From Desulfohalobiaceae bacterium (GTDB lineage: Bacteria > Desulfobacterota > Desulfovibrionia > Desulfovibrionales > Desulfothermaceae), in the NCBI GenBank assembly GCA_027013815.1, contig JALWFY010000073.1, forward strand, positions 62,001 to 126,000: a stretch of DNA of 64,000 nucleotides, in the 5' to 3' direction. Position 1 is the first letter of the stretch. Each line of letters opens with the position of its first letter. The translations under genes and the position numbers were made by a program. Under the pieces are notes generated by a model, which was not told the DNA's origin, did not search any database, and saw only the letters and a list, made by a program, of their open reading frames with translations. Of the stretch, positions 1 through 8,689 are shown one piece after another.

Positions 1-1
1 T

Positions 2-232
2 GTAAGCTCTATTTTAGTGGAAAGGGGATGTGGGGGATTCACTAACAATGAGTCAAAGGCTATGGCCCTACTCAAGACCTGGGGTGCAAAAAATCCCATG
101 AAAATAAAGGCCATAAAAGTATTAAAAAATACTGATGTTGAGGTTGGAAAAGACGACGCAGCATTAATCTTTACCAGTAATGAAAGGACCCAATTCTTAA
201 ATCAGGCTAGGGTGGTATTTTTATTGAAATAA
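2..232 (+). CDS. C-terminal fragment of a probable OmpA-like protein (5' cut by window edge)
   Basis: The reading frame is open to the left edge, so this is the end of a longer gene; the GTG at 17 is probably an internal Val. The last 20 residues contain SN.RTQ..NQARVVF, which resembles the closing SN.T..GR.QNRRVVF of OmpA/MotB peptidoglycan-binding domains. The preceding lysine-rich stretch fits the end of that fold, though the usual glycine-rich segment is poorly conserved. The full protein could be an outer-membrane or periplasmic anchor protein, but the N-terminal domain lies outside the window. A hairpin terminator follows immediately, so this is the last gene of its transcript. The family assignment rests on the C-terminal motif only. 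Confidence 0.4.
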   Translation, partial: VSSILVERGCGGFTNNESKAMALLKTWGAKNPMKIKAIKVLKNTDVEVGKDDAALIFTSNERTQFLNQARVVFLLK

Positions 233-249
233 GACAAACCTTATATCCA

Positions 250-286
250 AAAGGGAGAGAATTCATATCCTCTCCCTTTAATTGAT
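250..286 (+). terminator. Rho-independent terminator
   Basis: A perfect 10-bp stem, AAAGGGAGAG (250-259) with CTCTCCCTTT (270-279), encloses a 10-nt loop and is followed by a T-rich stretch. It lies 18 nt after the stop of the upstream fragment and ends just before the next start codon, separating the two genes. Confidence 0.75.
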
Positions 287-289
287 TTT

Positions 290-2779
290 ATGAAGATTAA
301 TTTTAAAAAATCTTGGATATATCTTTCTCCCTTTGTATTCATCATCTTATTATCTATCCCTTATAATTGGATCTATGCTGAAAAACTAAATGTGAATATT
401 ATAGGTAAACTGGGAATTGATTTACCTGTAAATGCCACCCATTTTAAGATAAATGGTGACCTTCAGATACTTAATCTAAAATTATCAGGTGATTTTGACT
501 TCAGATTAGTCTCTCAAAAACCCTTTAGTTTTAAACTCTTTTCAAAATCATTAAAAATAGATTCTAAACAGCTTCTAATAACATTAAAAAAATTGGGATA
601 CTTAAAATCTCTCCCCAAAGAATTGAGTGGCCCCTTAATAGCACAAAAGGTAAATATCATAGGTAATGATAAGAATTATAGTCTAATAGTAAATAAAGTA
701 TCTGGCCTTCTATTTAAACACAATAAAATTACAATAAAAGGTATTAACATTCAAATAAAACAAAAAAATAAAGAAATACATCTAAATTTTAATAAATTAT
801 TATGGGGGAAAAATAAAATAAATAATTTAATACTTACATACTCCCCTGCTAAGATAGATATGTGTTCAGACAATATTTATCTGGACTTAAATCTTGTGTC
901 CAAGACCCTCTTTTCTTTTTCAAAAGAATTAAAGACAAGAATTCTTTCAAGGCTAAATAAGATATTGGCAGTAAGGGATATATCACTGAATGGGGATTTC
1001 AGGGCCAAGGAGTTTAAAATTTCTTTGTTGCATGAAGGAAGAGGGTATACGCTAAAAAATTTATCTTGTGCCTTATCAACACAGGGTAGTTCTGTAACTT
1101 TATTTAATAAAGGTCAAAAATTGCCTAGTATAGCAGCATTTACAACTAATTCCACGTTTATAAATTACAATAAGAAATTAAAGATTAGTTCAAATGGAAT
1201 TAATTTAAACATAAAAAATATCTTTTACCCAAAAAAGATTAAGGAGATTGGATGGGAGAGTGTATATATCCCCAAAATTTTAATAAATACAAAATTATCA
1301 TACGAACAAAAAAATGGAACATCAAATATTTATCTTCAAGTATCTAGCATAAAACCTATTACTTTAAAAAATATAAAAGGTTCTATTATTACATTAAATC
1401 CTACTAAAATAGATATAAAATTAAAAGATAATATCTTATCAATATTATCAAAAAATGTATCAACACAATTATCCAAAATAAATTATTATTTCTCACCAAA
1501 GAAAAGTATATTATACTCTGGCATAAATAAATTTAAAGACATCTCATTCAAGATAAATTTAATTGACAAAAAAAGCAAGTTAACAACAAATTATAGTATG
1601 TCTAATTCATATCTAAAATATGAAGATATTACATCAAGGATAAAAAAATTAAATATATACATAAATAAGTATCACAATCTACTTGTTTTTAGATCAGGGA
1701 TATTAGATGCAAAAATAAATAAAAAAGGAGATATATTAGCACATTTTCAATGTAAGATTCCTTTAGTGAAAGCAAAAATTCACTTAAGAGAGATATTAAA
1801 AAACCTTGTATTTGATATTAATACAAAAAATATTCTGTATAGGAACATGGTATTTTACAGCATTAATGCCAAAAAGAAGAAGAATAAAACAATTCAAATA
1901 AAATATAATACAAGGCTAAATAATATTAATCTTTCTGGAAACACAGAATTGGATATATTAGATAAGGAAGTAGATATTATAACAAGGTCTATTTTAATAA
2001 AGGAATTAAAAAAAGAATTAGAGAAAAATAAAAAAGCGAATAAAGATAAAATAAATAAACAAGTGTCTCTAAAGATAAATATTCCTTCAATTATTTGGGA
2101 GATCTCAAAACACTATCATTTTGAATTTGACAATATATCTTATAGGAAACTAGATTGGGAGTATGACATCTCATCTTTAAAGGGAGATCTATATTTAAGA
2201 GACCATCCGATTTTAGGCCTGGGATGCTATTTTTGTAATTTGTACATAGAGGCAGGGGTAGACTTATTTAAACAAGGAATCAATACATCAATTGATATTA
2301 AAGGGGTCAGTATTCCCATTGATCATTTAATAGGATGTTTCCTACATAAGGCCCCAATTTATCTAACTGGAACCACTAATATTCAACTCAACATCTTGGC
2401 ACATGGCTCTACCTTTTCAGAATTAAAAAACAACCTCAGTTTTGACGGACTCCTTACCATTGACAATGGCAATGTTTTAAAGCTTTCTAATTTGGGTAAA
2501 AAGGCTGAAATCGTTCTTGATATACTACATTTTGTCAAATTAAACCCTTCCAAATTAGAAGATTCCCTAGAGTTTAACAGGTTAATCGCATCGTTAACTG
2601 GAGGTATAAATATTATACAGTTAAAAGAGATAAAGGTGAGCTCTCCTATATTAAATCTATATTCTTATGGATCTATAAACCTCAACAAAAAATTAATAGA
2701 GGTCTCAGGAGAGGTAGAAAAGGGCTGGTTATCTAAAAAATTTCATTTAATAAAAAATTTTAATAAAAAAAAGGAATAA
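290..2779 (+). CDS. AsmA-like envelope protein
   Basis: 829 residues. A short basic N-terminus precedes one hydrophobic helix (about residues 9-28), giving an inner-membrane anchor with a long periplasmic part rich in beta-strand and Asn/Lys/Ile. The C-terminal third (about 640-815) has the look of the AsmA-like C-terminal region, including GLLTIDNGNVLKLSNLGKK and the closing run of strands ending in SYGSINLNKKLIEVSG. AsmA/TamB-like proteins act in outer-membrane biogenesis or lipid transport across the periplasm. The central region is very AT-rich and poorly conserved. No clear ribosome binding site precedes the ATG because the upstream terminator occupies that space. It is followed after 3 bp by the SpoIID gene, suggesting co-transcription. 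The precise role is unknown. Confidence 0.65.
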   Translation: MKINFKKSWIYLSPFVFIILLSIPYNWIYAEKLNVNIIGKLGIDLPVNATHFKINGDLQILNLKLSGDFDFRLVSQKPFSFKLFSKSLKIDSKQLLITLKKLGYLKSLPKELSGPLIAQKVNIIGNDKNYSLIVNKVSGLLFKHNKITIKGINIQIKQKNKEIHLNFNKLLWGKNKINNLILTYSPAKIDMCSDNIYLDLNLVSKTLFSFSKELKTRILSRLNKILAVRDISLNGDFRAKEFKISLLHEGRGYTLKNLSCALSTQGSSVTLFNKGQKLPSIAAFTTNSTFINYNKKLKISSNGINLNIKNIFYPKKIKEIGWESVYIPKILINTKLSYEQKNGTSNIYLQVSSIKPITLKNIKGSIITLNPTKIDIKLKDNILSILSKNVSTQLSKINYYFSPKKSILYSGINKFKDISFKINLIDKKSKLTTNYSMSNSYLKYEDITSRIKKLNIYINKYHNLLVFRSGILDAKINKKGDILAHFQCKIPLVKAKIHLREILKNLVFDINTKNILYRNMVFYSINAKKKKNKTIQIKYNTRLNNINLSGNTELDILDKEVDIITRSILIKELKKELEKNKKANKDKINKQVSLKINIPSIIWEISKHYHFEFDNISYRKLDWEYDISSLKGDLYLRDHPILGLGCYFCNLYIEAGVDLFKQGINTSIDIKGVSIPIDHLIGCFLHKAPIYLTGTTNIQLNILAHGSTFSELKNNLSFDGLLTIDNGNVLKLSNLGKKAEIVLDILHFVKLNPSKLEDSLEFNRLIASLTGGINIIQLKEIKVSSPILNLYSYGSINLNKKLIEVSGEVEKGWLSKKFHLIKNFNKKKE

Positions 2780-2782
2780 CTC

Positions 2783-4300
2783 ATGAAAAAAATTAGTTAT
2801 ATTATTTTTATTTTTAGTCTGATATTTCATTCTATTCCCCTTTGCCATGCAAAAATGGACCAACAGACCCTGGCTGCGGAAAGGCTTGCAAAATGGAATA
2901 TAAACTATGCCAGTTATTTAATAGATGTAGGCAAGTATTTGGATGCACTAGATGCATACAATACTGCATTTGAAGTAACTCCTTTTAAACAGACCAAGCT
3001 AAAGGTACTGCTTTATAAAGCCAACCTATTGGCTACCTTTTTGGATGCAGAGGGCCAGGCCATAGGGATTTATAATAAAATAATAAAAGATTACCCAGAA
3101 GGAGAAGAGATTGCACTCTATAGAAAAGGACTACTTTTATTTGATATGAATAGATATAAAGAAGCAGCTTGCGTATTATCCAGCTATTTAAAAAAATACC
3201 CCCATGGGAAATTTAGATTCCAAGCAGAAGTTCTATTTGATAGGGCAAAAAAGGCATCTATTCCTCCACCTATTAAACCTGAGCTGGAAAAAAAAGCTCC
3301 AAATGTAAGGGTGTTGCTCCAGAGGAAGGCAAAGGTTATAAAAATTCAAGGTAAAGACCTTAAAATAAATGGAAGAATAACCAATAGAGAGACAATAACT
3401 TTCTATAGGGAATCAGTAGGCACTAACGTGTATACAATTGAATCCCCTTATCCCATAAGGGTAATTGCAGGGAAATATTCAAAACGTGTAAGAGGAAAAG
3501 TGATAGTCAAAGCCAAAAAATCTAGACTCATGGTAATAAATATACTGGATATAGAGCACTATCTATGGGGAGTTGTTCCAGCAGAATCATATCCTTCCTG
3601 GCCTTTGGAGACCCTAAAGGCCCAGGCAGTAGCTTCCAGGACATATGCCTATTACCAAGTTATCCATAGAAAGAATTGGGAATATGACCTTGTAGATGAT
3701 GAAGGAGACCAGGCATACAAAGGAGTAGACAGGGAAACAAAAAAAACCACTAGGGCAGTAAATGAGACAAGGGGATTAGTGCTTATGAAAAAAAATAGAC
3801 CTATCCTAGCCATGTATACGGCTAATAGTGGGGGCTATACTGCTGATGCCAGTTATATATTCAACTTAAATAAAACATACCTCGTGGCACATCCAGATCC
3901 CTTAAGCCTAAAAGGCAAGATGTCTTCATGGAAAAAAAGCTTTACCCTATATGAGATAGAGAGCAGACTAAAAAAAATTGGACTTCCAGTAAATGGTCTA
4001 AAAAATATAATCCCTAAAAAAAGAGGACCTTCTGGAAGAATAGTTACCATAGAAATTGTATCTAAGAGCTTGAACAAGGAATACAGGACTAGGACTACTC
4101 TAGGTAGGGCACTTAGACTACCAGAGATCTTATTTTCTATTGACAAGATTGGGAATAAAATCATCTTCCAAGGTAAGGGATGGGGTCATGGGGTAGGATA
4201 TTCTCAGTGGGGAAGTGCAGAAATGGGAAAAAGGGGATACAACTTTAAACAAATCCTTGAATTTTATTATCCCACCACAAAACTAATGAAATTATGGTAA
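2783..4300 (+). CDS. SpoIID/LytB-domain protein with N-terminal TPR-like region
   Basis: 505 residues with a signal peptide (about 1-23, ending near CHA). Residues about 35-150 form TPR-like helical repeats (YLDALDAYNTAF, PEGEEIALYRKGLLLF). From about 235 to the end is a SpoIID domain with YLWGVVPAESYPSWP, LKAQAVASRTYAYYQ, NSGGYTAD and GWGHGVGYSQWGS. SpoIID proteins are peptidoglycan lytic transglycosylases that remove denuded glycan strands; the Glu of PAES is the expected catalytic residue. In a non-sporulating Gram-negative bacterium this is a LytB-type cell-wall remodelling enzyme, not a sporulation protein. The gene follows the AsmA-like gene by 3 bp and both products face the periplasm. 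The TPR assignment is by pattern only. Confidence 0.8.
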   Translation: MKKISYIIFIFSLIFHSIPLCHAKMDQQTLAAERLAKWNINYASYLIDVGKYLDALDAYNTAFEVTPFKQTKLKVLLYKANLLATFLDAEGQAIGIYNKIIKDYPEGEEIALYRKGLLLFDMNRYKEAACVLSSYLKKYPHGKFRFQAEVLFDRAKKASIPPPIKPELEKKAPNVRVLLQRKAKVIKIQGKDLKINGRITNRETITFYRESVGTNVYTIESPYPIRVIAGKYSKRVRGKVIVKAKKSRLMVINILDIEHYLWGVVPAESYPSWPLETLKAQAVASRTYAYYQVIHRKNWEYDLVDDEGDQAYKGVDRETKKTTRAVNETRGLVLMKKNRPILAMYTANSGGYTADASYIFNLNKTYLVAHPDPLSLKGKMSSWKKSFTLYEIESRLKKIGLPVNGLKNIIPKKRGPSGRIVTIEIVSKSLNKEYRTRTTLGRALRLPEILFSIDKIGNKIIFQGKGWGHGVGYSQWGSAEMGKRGYNFKQILEFYYPTTKLMKLW

Positions 4301-4463
4301 CTTGTATGATTTGCTTTATAATTATAAACAATCATTAAACAATATTCTATATATTAATTAATTATATAGATGTAGATTAATACATGACTTTACAAAAACA
4401 AAGAAAATTTGTTAATTAACTTCCACTATCACAAATCATGATTAAGATAGGGGGGAGGAGGTC

Positions 4464-4967
4464 ATGGAGGTAGTTATTGTACTTAATGCAGATTTTACTT
4501 ATTTAAATACCATTGGATGGAAAAGGGCAATCAAGCTCTTGATCAAAAAAAAAGTTGAGGTCATAAAATATACAGACAAGATAATCCATGGATTTAATAG
4601 CAAGATTAAGGTGCCATTGGTGGTGAGACTCATAAAATTTGTAAGGAGTCTATTTCGCTCCAGTGTGCCTATATCTAAAAAGAATATCTTTATCAGAGAT
4701 CAATTTATTTGCCAATATTGTGGCAAAAAAGTAAAGAAAAAACCAACCATTGATCATATTATCCCCAAGTCCAGGGGTGGGACTTTTTCCTGGGAAAATG
4801 TAGTAACTGCATGTATTAGATGCAATCAAAAAAAAGGATGCAAATTGCCATCTGAGGCTGGAATGACCTTAATAAAAAGGCCTGTTAAACCCACTATATC
4901 GGAATTTATGTCCCAAAAAATGAAATTACTAGGCCTTGATGGGTTATTAAAAGAACTATGGGATTGA
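4464..4967 (+). CDS. HNH endonuclease
   Basis: 167 residues. The C-terminal half (about 80-125) is a complete HNH zinc module: FICQYCGKK, IDHIIPKSRGG, then N-V and ACIRCNQKKG. This provides the two CxxC zinc pairs, the DH catalytic pair and the downstream Asn. The N-terminal 75 residues match the lead-in common to this free-standing bacterial HNH family (VLNADFTYLN). A strong Shine-Dalgarno (GGGGGGAGGAGG) precedes the ATG. It lies 7 bp upstream of polX and probably forms an operon with it. The family includes housekeeping-like nucleases of unknown substrate; nothing here shows it is a homing or restriction enzyme. Confidence 0.85.
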   Translation: MEVVIVLNADFTYLNTIGWKRAIKLLIKKKVEVIKYTDKIIHGFNSKIKVPLVVRLIKFVRSLFRSSVPISKKNIFIRDQFICQYCGKKVKKKPTIDHIIPKSRGGTFSWENVVTACIRCNQKKGCKLPSEAGMTLIKRPVKPTISEFMSQKMKLLGLDGLLKELWD

Positions 4968-4974
4968 GCTAACT

Positions 4975-6702
4975 ATGACTGATATTGGTCCATCAAATGA
5001 AGATATAGCCCAAATCCTAGAAGAACTTGCCCTGTACGTGGAACTCGAAGGAGAAAATCCATTTAAATCCCGAGCGTTTAAAAATGCAGCTCAGACTATC
5101 AGGGGAATTGATGTTTCACTCTCTCAAATGATAAGACAAGACAAAGACTTAAAACAATTTACTGGTATTGGAAAAAATATTGAAAACAAAATAAAAGAAA
5201 TAATTCAAACAGGATCCCTCAACAAGCTTCAAAAGCTAAGACGAAAATATCCCGAAGGAATCCTAGATATAATAAAGATACCAGGGATAGGCCCTAAACA
5301 GGCCATAGAACTTTGTAGAAAATATGGATTAAAAACTCAGGAAGATATTTATAAATTTGCAAAAACTGGTCAATTAAGACTTCTACGTGGCTTTGGAGAA
5401 AAAAAAGAACAAAAGGTTATTTCATTCCTAGATAAGCTCCTTTCACAAAAAAAATCTTTTAAACTACCAGAGGTTGAGCCCTTTGTTAAGCAATTCATTA
5501 ATTATTTAAAAGAGGTTAAAAGGATAGGGGATCCCTTTGTAGTAGGTAGTTTTCGCAGGAAAAAAGATATAATCAGAAATATTGATATGTTGTTTAAGGG
5601 TTCCTTAGAGGAAGTTGTTCCTATATTAAAGGACTATGCCCTTCAAAAAAATGGAGGCGTTATTATTAGGAGCCAGGATAAGGTAGAAATAGAAATTAAA
5701 AAAAAGCCAAACATAACCATAAGGTTGATAGAACCATCACAATTTGGAATTAAGACCATATTTTTTACTGGATCTAAAAAATTTAATAAAGAGTTATGGG
5801 AGTTTTCTAAGGAGAAATTGAATATAGGCAATTTGTGGGATGATTCTATTGTGTTAAACCTTACAGAACAAGAAATCTTTCAAAAACTGGATATTGAGTT
5901 TATTTCACCTGAGCTAAGGGAGGGAAGGGGAGAAATAGAGCGGGGTGTTAAAAAATGTCTCCCAAAACTAGTAGAAGAATCAGATATTTTAGGAGACCTC
6001 CATATACATACTAATTATACAGATGGAAGAAATACCATTCAAGAATATGCTCAATCTGCTATTTTAAAAGGTTATGAGTATATTTGCATTACTGATCATT
6101 CTAAAAGACTCAGAATGGTCAATGGATTAGATGAAAAGGCTATTAGAAGACAAATAGAGGAAATAGAGTCAATTAATCAGGACATCCAAGGGATAGAAAT
6201 CCTAAAGGGCATAGAGGTGGATATATTGGAAGATGGATCATTGGATCTTCCTAACTCTATATTAAAAGATCTAGACATTGTAATTGCATCTGTTCATAGC
6301 AAATTTCAACTTCCTAAAAGGTCTCAGACAAAGAGGATAATTAGGGCCATGAAAAACCCTTATGTAAATATTATTGGACATCCCACAGGACGTCTAATTG
6401 GGCGTCGGGAACCCTATGCCATAGACATGGATGAAGTCATAAACTGTGCCCTAGAAACAGGGTGTATCCTTGAGTTAAATTCCCAACCTGACAGGCTGGA
6501 TTTAAATGATTATTATCTAAAATTGGCCAAAGATGCCGGGGTAAAAATATGTATAAATTCAGATGCCCATGACATACATGGATTAGGGCTCATAAAATAC
6601 GGGATATATCAAGCCAGGCGTGGTTGGCTAGAAAAAGAGGATATTATAAATACCCTTTCCAAGGAGGAGATCCTTAAGATTATATCAAATAAAAGAGTTT
6701 AA
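4975..6702 (+). CDS. polX: PolX-type protein: polymerase X fold plus PHP exonuclease domain, polymerase site degenerate
   Basis: 575 residues, the normal length for bacterial PolX. Order: helix-hairpin-helix 8-kDa domain (1-80), HhH and palm/fingers (80-330), PHP phosphoesterase (338-570). The PHP metal motifs are intact: GDLHIHTNYTDG, ITDHS, KGIEVDIL, SVHS, GHPTGR and NSDAH, so 3'-5' exonuclease or AP-endonuclease activity is expected. The polymerase palm keeps GSFRRKKD and FTGSKKFN, but the DxD pair reads N202-I-D204. The third catalytic Asp (VDFR in Bacillus PolX) aligns with Thr248 in ITIRL. Two of three metal-binding Asp are therefore missing and DNA synthesis is probably lost. It is flanked by an HNH nuclease and a J-domain gene. 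The loss of polymerase activity is inferred from motif alignment. Confidence 0.9.
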   Translation: MTDIGPSNEDIAQILEELALYVELEGENPFKSRAFKNAAQTIRGIDVSLSQMIRQDKDLKQFTGIGKNIENKIKEIIQTGSLNKLQKLRRKYPEGILDIIKIPGIGPKQAIELCRKYGLKTQEDIYKFAKTGQLRLLRGFGEKKEQKVISFLDKLLSQKKSFKLPEVEPFVKQFINYLKEVKRIGDPFVVGSFRRKKDIIRNIDMLFKGSLEEVVPILKDYALQKNGGVIIRSQDKVEIEIKKKPNITIRLIEPSQFGIKTIFFTGSKKFNKELWEFSKEKLNIGNLWDDSIVLNLTEQEIFQKLDIEFISPELREGRGEIERGVKKCLPKLVEESDILGDLHIHTNYTDGRNTIQEYAQSAILKGYEYICITDHSKRLRMVNGLDEKAIRRQIEEIESINQDIQGIEILKGIEVDILEDGSLDLPNSILKDLDIVIASVHSKFQLPKRSQTKRIIRAMKNPYVNIIGHPTGRLIGRREPYAIDMDEVINCALETGCILELNSQPDRLDLNDYYLKLAKDAGVKICINSDAHDIHGLGLIKYGIYQARRGWLEKEDIINTLSKEEILKIISNKRV

Positions 6703-6738
6703 CTTGCCAACAACCTTGGTCCTTGTTAAAACCATCAC

Positions 6739-7458
6739 ATGCAATCCAATTTTATTCAACCAAAACTCTATATCACGCAATACAACTACTGTTGTTGCTG
6801 TGGCATACCCCTTGAGAAGGGAAGAAAAAAATATTGTTCTAAGAAATGTAAAGAGGAATTTATTTTTAAGTTAAACTGGTTTACCAATTTACTTAGGGCA
6901 ATAAACACAAAATATGCGTCCTTTTTTTTCACTCAAGAGGTCCTTATTTTAAATGTCCTCCCTGTGGACTCTACTGAGGTCTATTCATATTTTTTTAAAC
7001 GAACCCCAGGAAAACGACCAACATATGATATGGAAAATATGCTCTTCTTATTGAGTGAGACTTGGTGGAACAATCTAAAACACAGAAGATGTCGAGATAA
7101 GGCATGTAGGGAGGTATTAAAGAAGGGGAATACACATATCTTAAAAAAAGACCTGTTGATTCCCAAGACTAGGATATCCATTGAATGTGTGGCCAAGGAC
7201 CTTACACGTCTAAAAATAAATAAAAGGGAACTTATAACTAGCTCAGACCCTCATTCAATCTTAAAAAAGGCATATAAAATATGTGCCTTAAAGTCCCATC
7301 CTGATACAGGGGGAGATGAAAAATCTTTTATAACAATGTATAATTCTTATCAAAAAATCCTATTATGGTTAAAAAATCCCAATTATTCCAAGAGACGTGG
7401 AATCAATGGCCATTGGTTCTATGATGGTGCTTACAACAATTGGTATCCTCCATTATGA
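6739..7458 (+). CDS. Zinc-finger and J-domain protein
   Basis: 239 residues. The N-terminus has a cysteine cluster (CCCCG at about 18-22 and YCSKKCKEEF at about 33-42) forming a likely treble-clef zinc ribbon. The C-terminus (about 165-215) is J-domain-like: helix LKKAYKICALKSHPDTGGDE with the HPD tripeptide at 187-189, then helix III (MYNSYQKILLWL). J-domains stimulate DnaK ATPase through HPD, so this may be a specialised co-chaperone. There is no G/F linker or DnaJ substrate-binding domain, and the middle (60-160) matches nothing I recognise. The stop overlaps the ATG of the following repressor gene (ATGA), which indicates translational coupling. Substrate unknown. Confidence 0.7.
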   Translation: MQSNFIQPKLYITQYNYCCCCGIPLEKGRKKYCSKKCKEEFIFKLNWFTNLLRAINTKYASFFFTQEVLILNVLPVDSTEVYSYFFKRTPGKRPTYDMENMLFLLSETWWNNLKHRRCRDKACREVLKKGNTHILKKDLLIPKTRISIECVAKDLTRLKINKRELITSSDPHSILKKAYKICALKSHPDTGGDEKSFITMYNSYQKILLWLKNPNYSKRRGINGHWFYDGAYNNWYPPL

Positions 7459-8078
7459 AAGATAAAAGTATATTTGATGATTTTTTTCTAAGGGTTACCC
7501 AATTGACTCCTATAAAAAACCAGGCCCAACTCGCCAAAGAGCTGGGAGTAGGTCGGGCTGCTATTTCAATAGCCAAACAAAAAAATACCATACCCCCTAA
7601 ATGGATCTTTGAACTGTCTTCAAGGTATGGGATAAATCCATCTTATCTATTATCTGGTCAGGGAGAACCATATATTGGTACATCTGAAACTGAAAAAAAT
7701 ATTATTATAGAGCCCATGACAAGTGACAAGATATCTATCTCTAACCAGATATTAAATATCAAACTAATAGGGATAGAGACCAAATTACTAGGGGAAACAG
7801 GATATTTTTATATAATAATGCAAGAAAATAGTATGTATCCCCACATTTTACCAGGAGATTTTCTTATAGTGAAAAAGTCCCAAACTTTTAAACCAGGAGA
7901 TATTGGAGTAATAGAATTATCAATTGATCAGGGACCTATCATGCTTATTAGACGGATATCTGCAAATGAGAATAGTTTGATTTTAATAGCAGATAATGAT
8001 AGATATCCTATCCTTGCCTATAAAAAAGATAATATAAAAATATTGGGTAAGGTAATAGGTATATACAGGAAAATTTAA
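7455..8078 (+). CDS. CI-like repressor: HTH plus S24 peptidase-like domain
   Basis: 207 residues from the ATG at 7455, which overlaps the previous stop; a TTG at 7440 would add five residues. The N-terminal about 70 residues are a phage CI-type helix-turn-helix (QAQLAKELGVGRAAISIAKQ, then YGINPSYLLSGQGEPY). The C-terminal half is an S24/LexA-type fold with ENSMYPHILPGD, where Ser126 is the nucleophile position. The position of the general-base Lys (VKRF in LexA) is R166 in LIRRI, so RecA-stimulated self-cleavage is probably impaired. No phage structural genes lie nearby, so it may be a domesticated regulator. The target operator is not identified; the AT-rich 110-bp gap downstream is a candidate. 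Confidence 0.8.
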   Translation: MKDKSIFDDFFLRVTQLTPIKNQAQLAKELGVGRAAISIAKQKNTIPPKWIFELSSRYGINPSYLLSGQGEPYIGTSETEKNIIIEPMTSDKISISNQILNIKLIGIETKLLGETGYFYIIMQENSMYPHILPGDFLIVKKSQTFKPGDIGVIELSIDQGPIMLIRRISANENSLILIADNDRYPILAYKKDNIKILGKVIGIYRKI

Positions 8079-8191
8079 AAATTAGGGCCTGTTTAATTAA
8101 GTTAATTGATATATAATGTATAATGTACAATTGTGGGGATAGAATAACTTTTCAATAGCAGTTAATTTTAATCAAATATTCAGGAGTTAGT

Positions 8192-8683
8192 ATGGACAAT
8201 AAATTCAAAGAGGCACTCAAACAAATAGCAGATGTTATCAAATTTGAGATGTGGCTCAGGTTCTATTTCGCATCTCCAGGGAAAGATGGAAACACACTTG
8301 TTTTAAAGATACCTGAAGATGTAATTAATCATATTAAAAAGGAATATGAATTATTATATGAACTTGCCAACGAGTTGAATAATAAACAAATAACCCCAGA
8401 AATATCACAAAAAACTGTGATAGACTTTATTTTAAGAAAATTAGAGGGTAAAAAATTTGCACCAGCTATGGTACCTAGTGTTTTAAATAGCAAATCCTTT
8501 GAGGTAGAGGTCTCAGTATTTCACCTATGGGTATCTGCTCATGAAGATCAGTTAGATGAAAAGATTTTTGATTTTAAGGACTGGATGCAATTCTTTGAGG
8601 CATGGAAGAGGACAGAAAAGGGACAAAAGATGTTAAGTACCCTTCACTCTCCTGGATCAAAGGGAAGTGATGCAATTCAATAG
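8192..8683 (+). CDS. Hypothetical cytoplasmic protein
   Basis: 163 residues, no signal peptide or membrane helix, mostly alpha-helical, charged at both ends. It has a good Shine-Dalgarno (AGGAG) 6 nt before the ATG. Motifs such as FEMWLRFYF and FHLWVSAHEDQLDE are visible, but I recognise no family. The gene ends 6 bp before the acetyltransferase gene and is probably co-transcribed with it. It may be a lineage-specific conserved protein; no function can be assigned. Confidence 0.7.
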   Translation: MDNKFKEALKQIADVIKFEMWLRFYFASPGKDGNTLVLKIPEDVINHIKKEYELLYELANELNNKQITPEISQKTVIDFILRKLEGKKFAPAMVPSVLNSKSFEVEVSVFHLWVSAHEDQLDEKIFDFKDWMQFFEAWKRTEKGQKMLSTLHSPGSKGSDAIQ

Positions 8684-8689
8684 ATAAAA

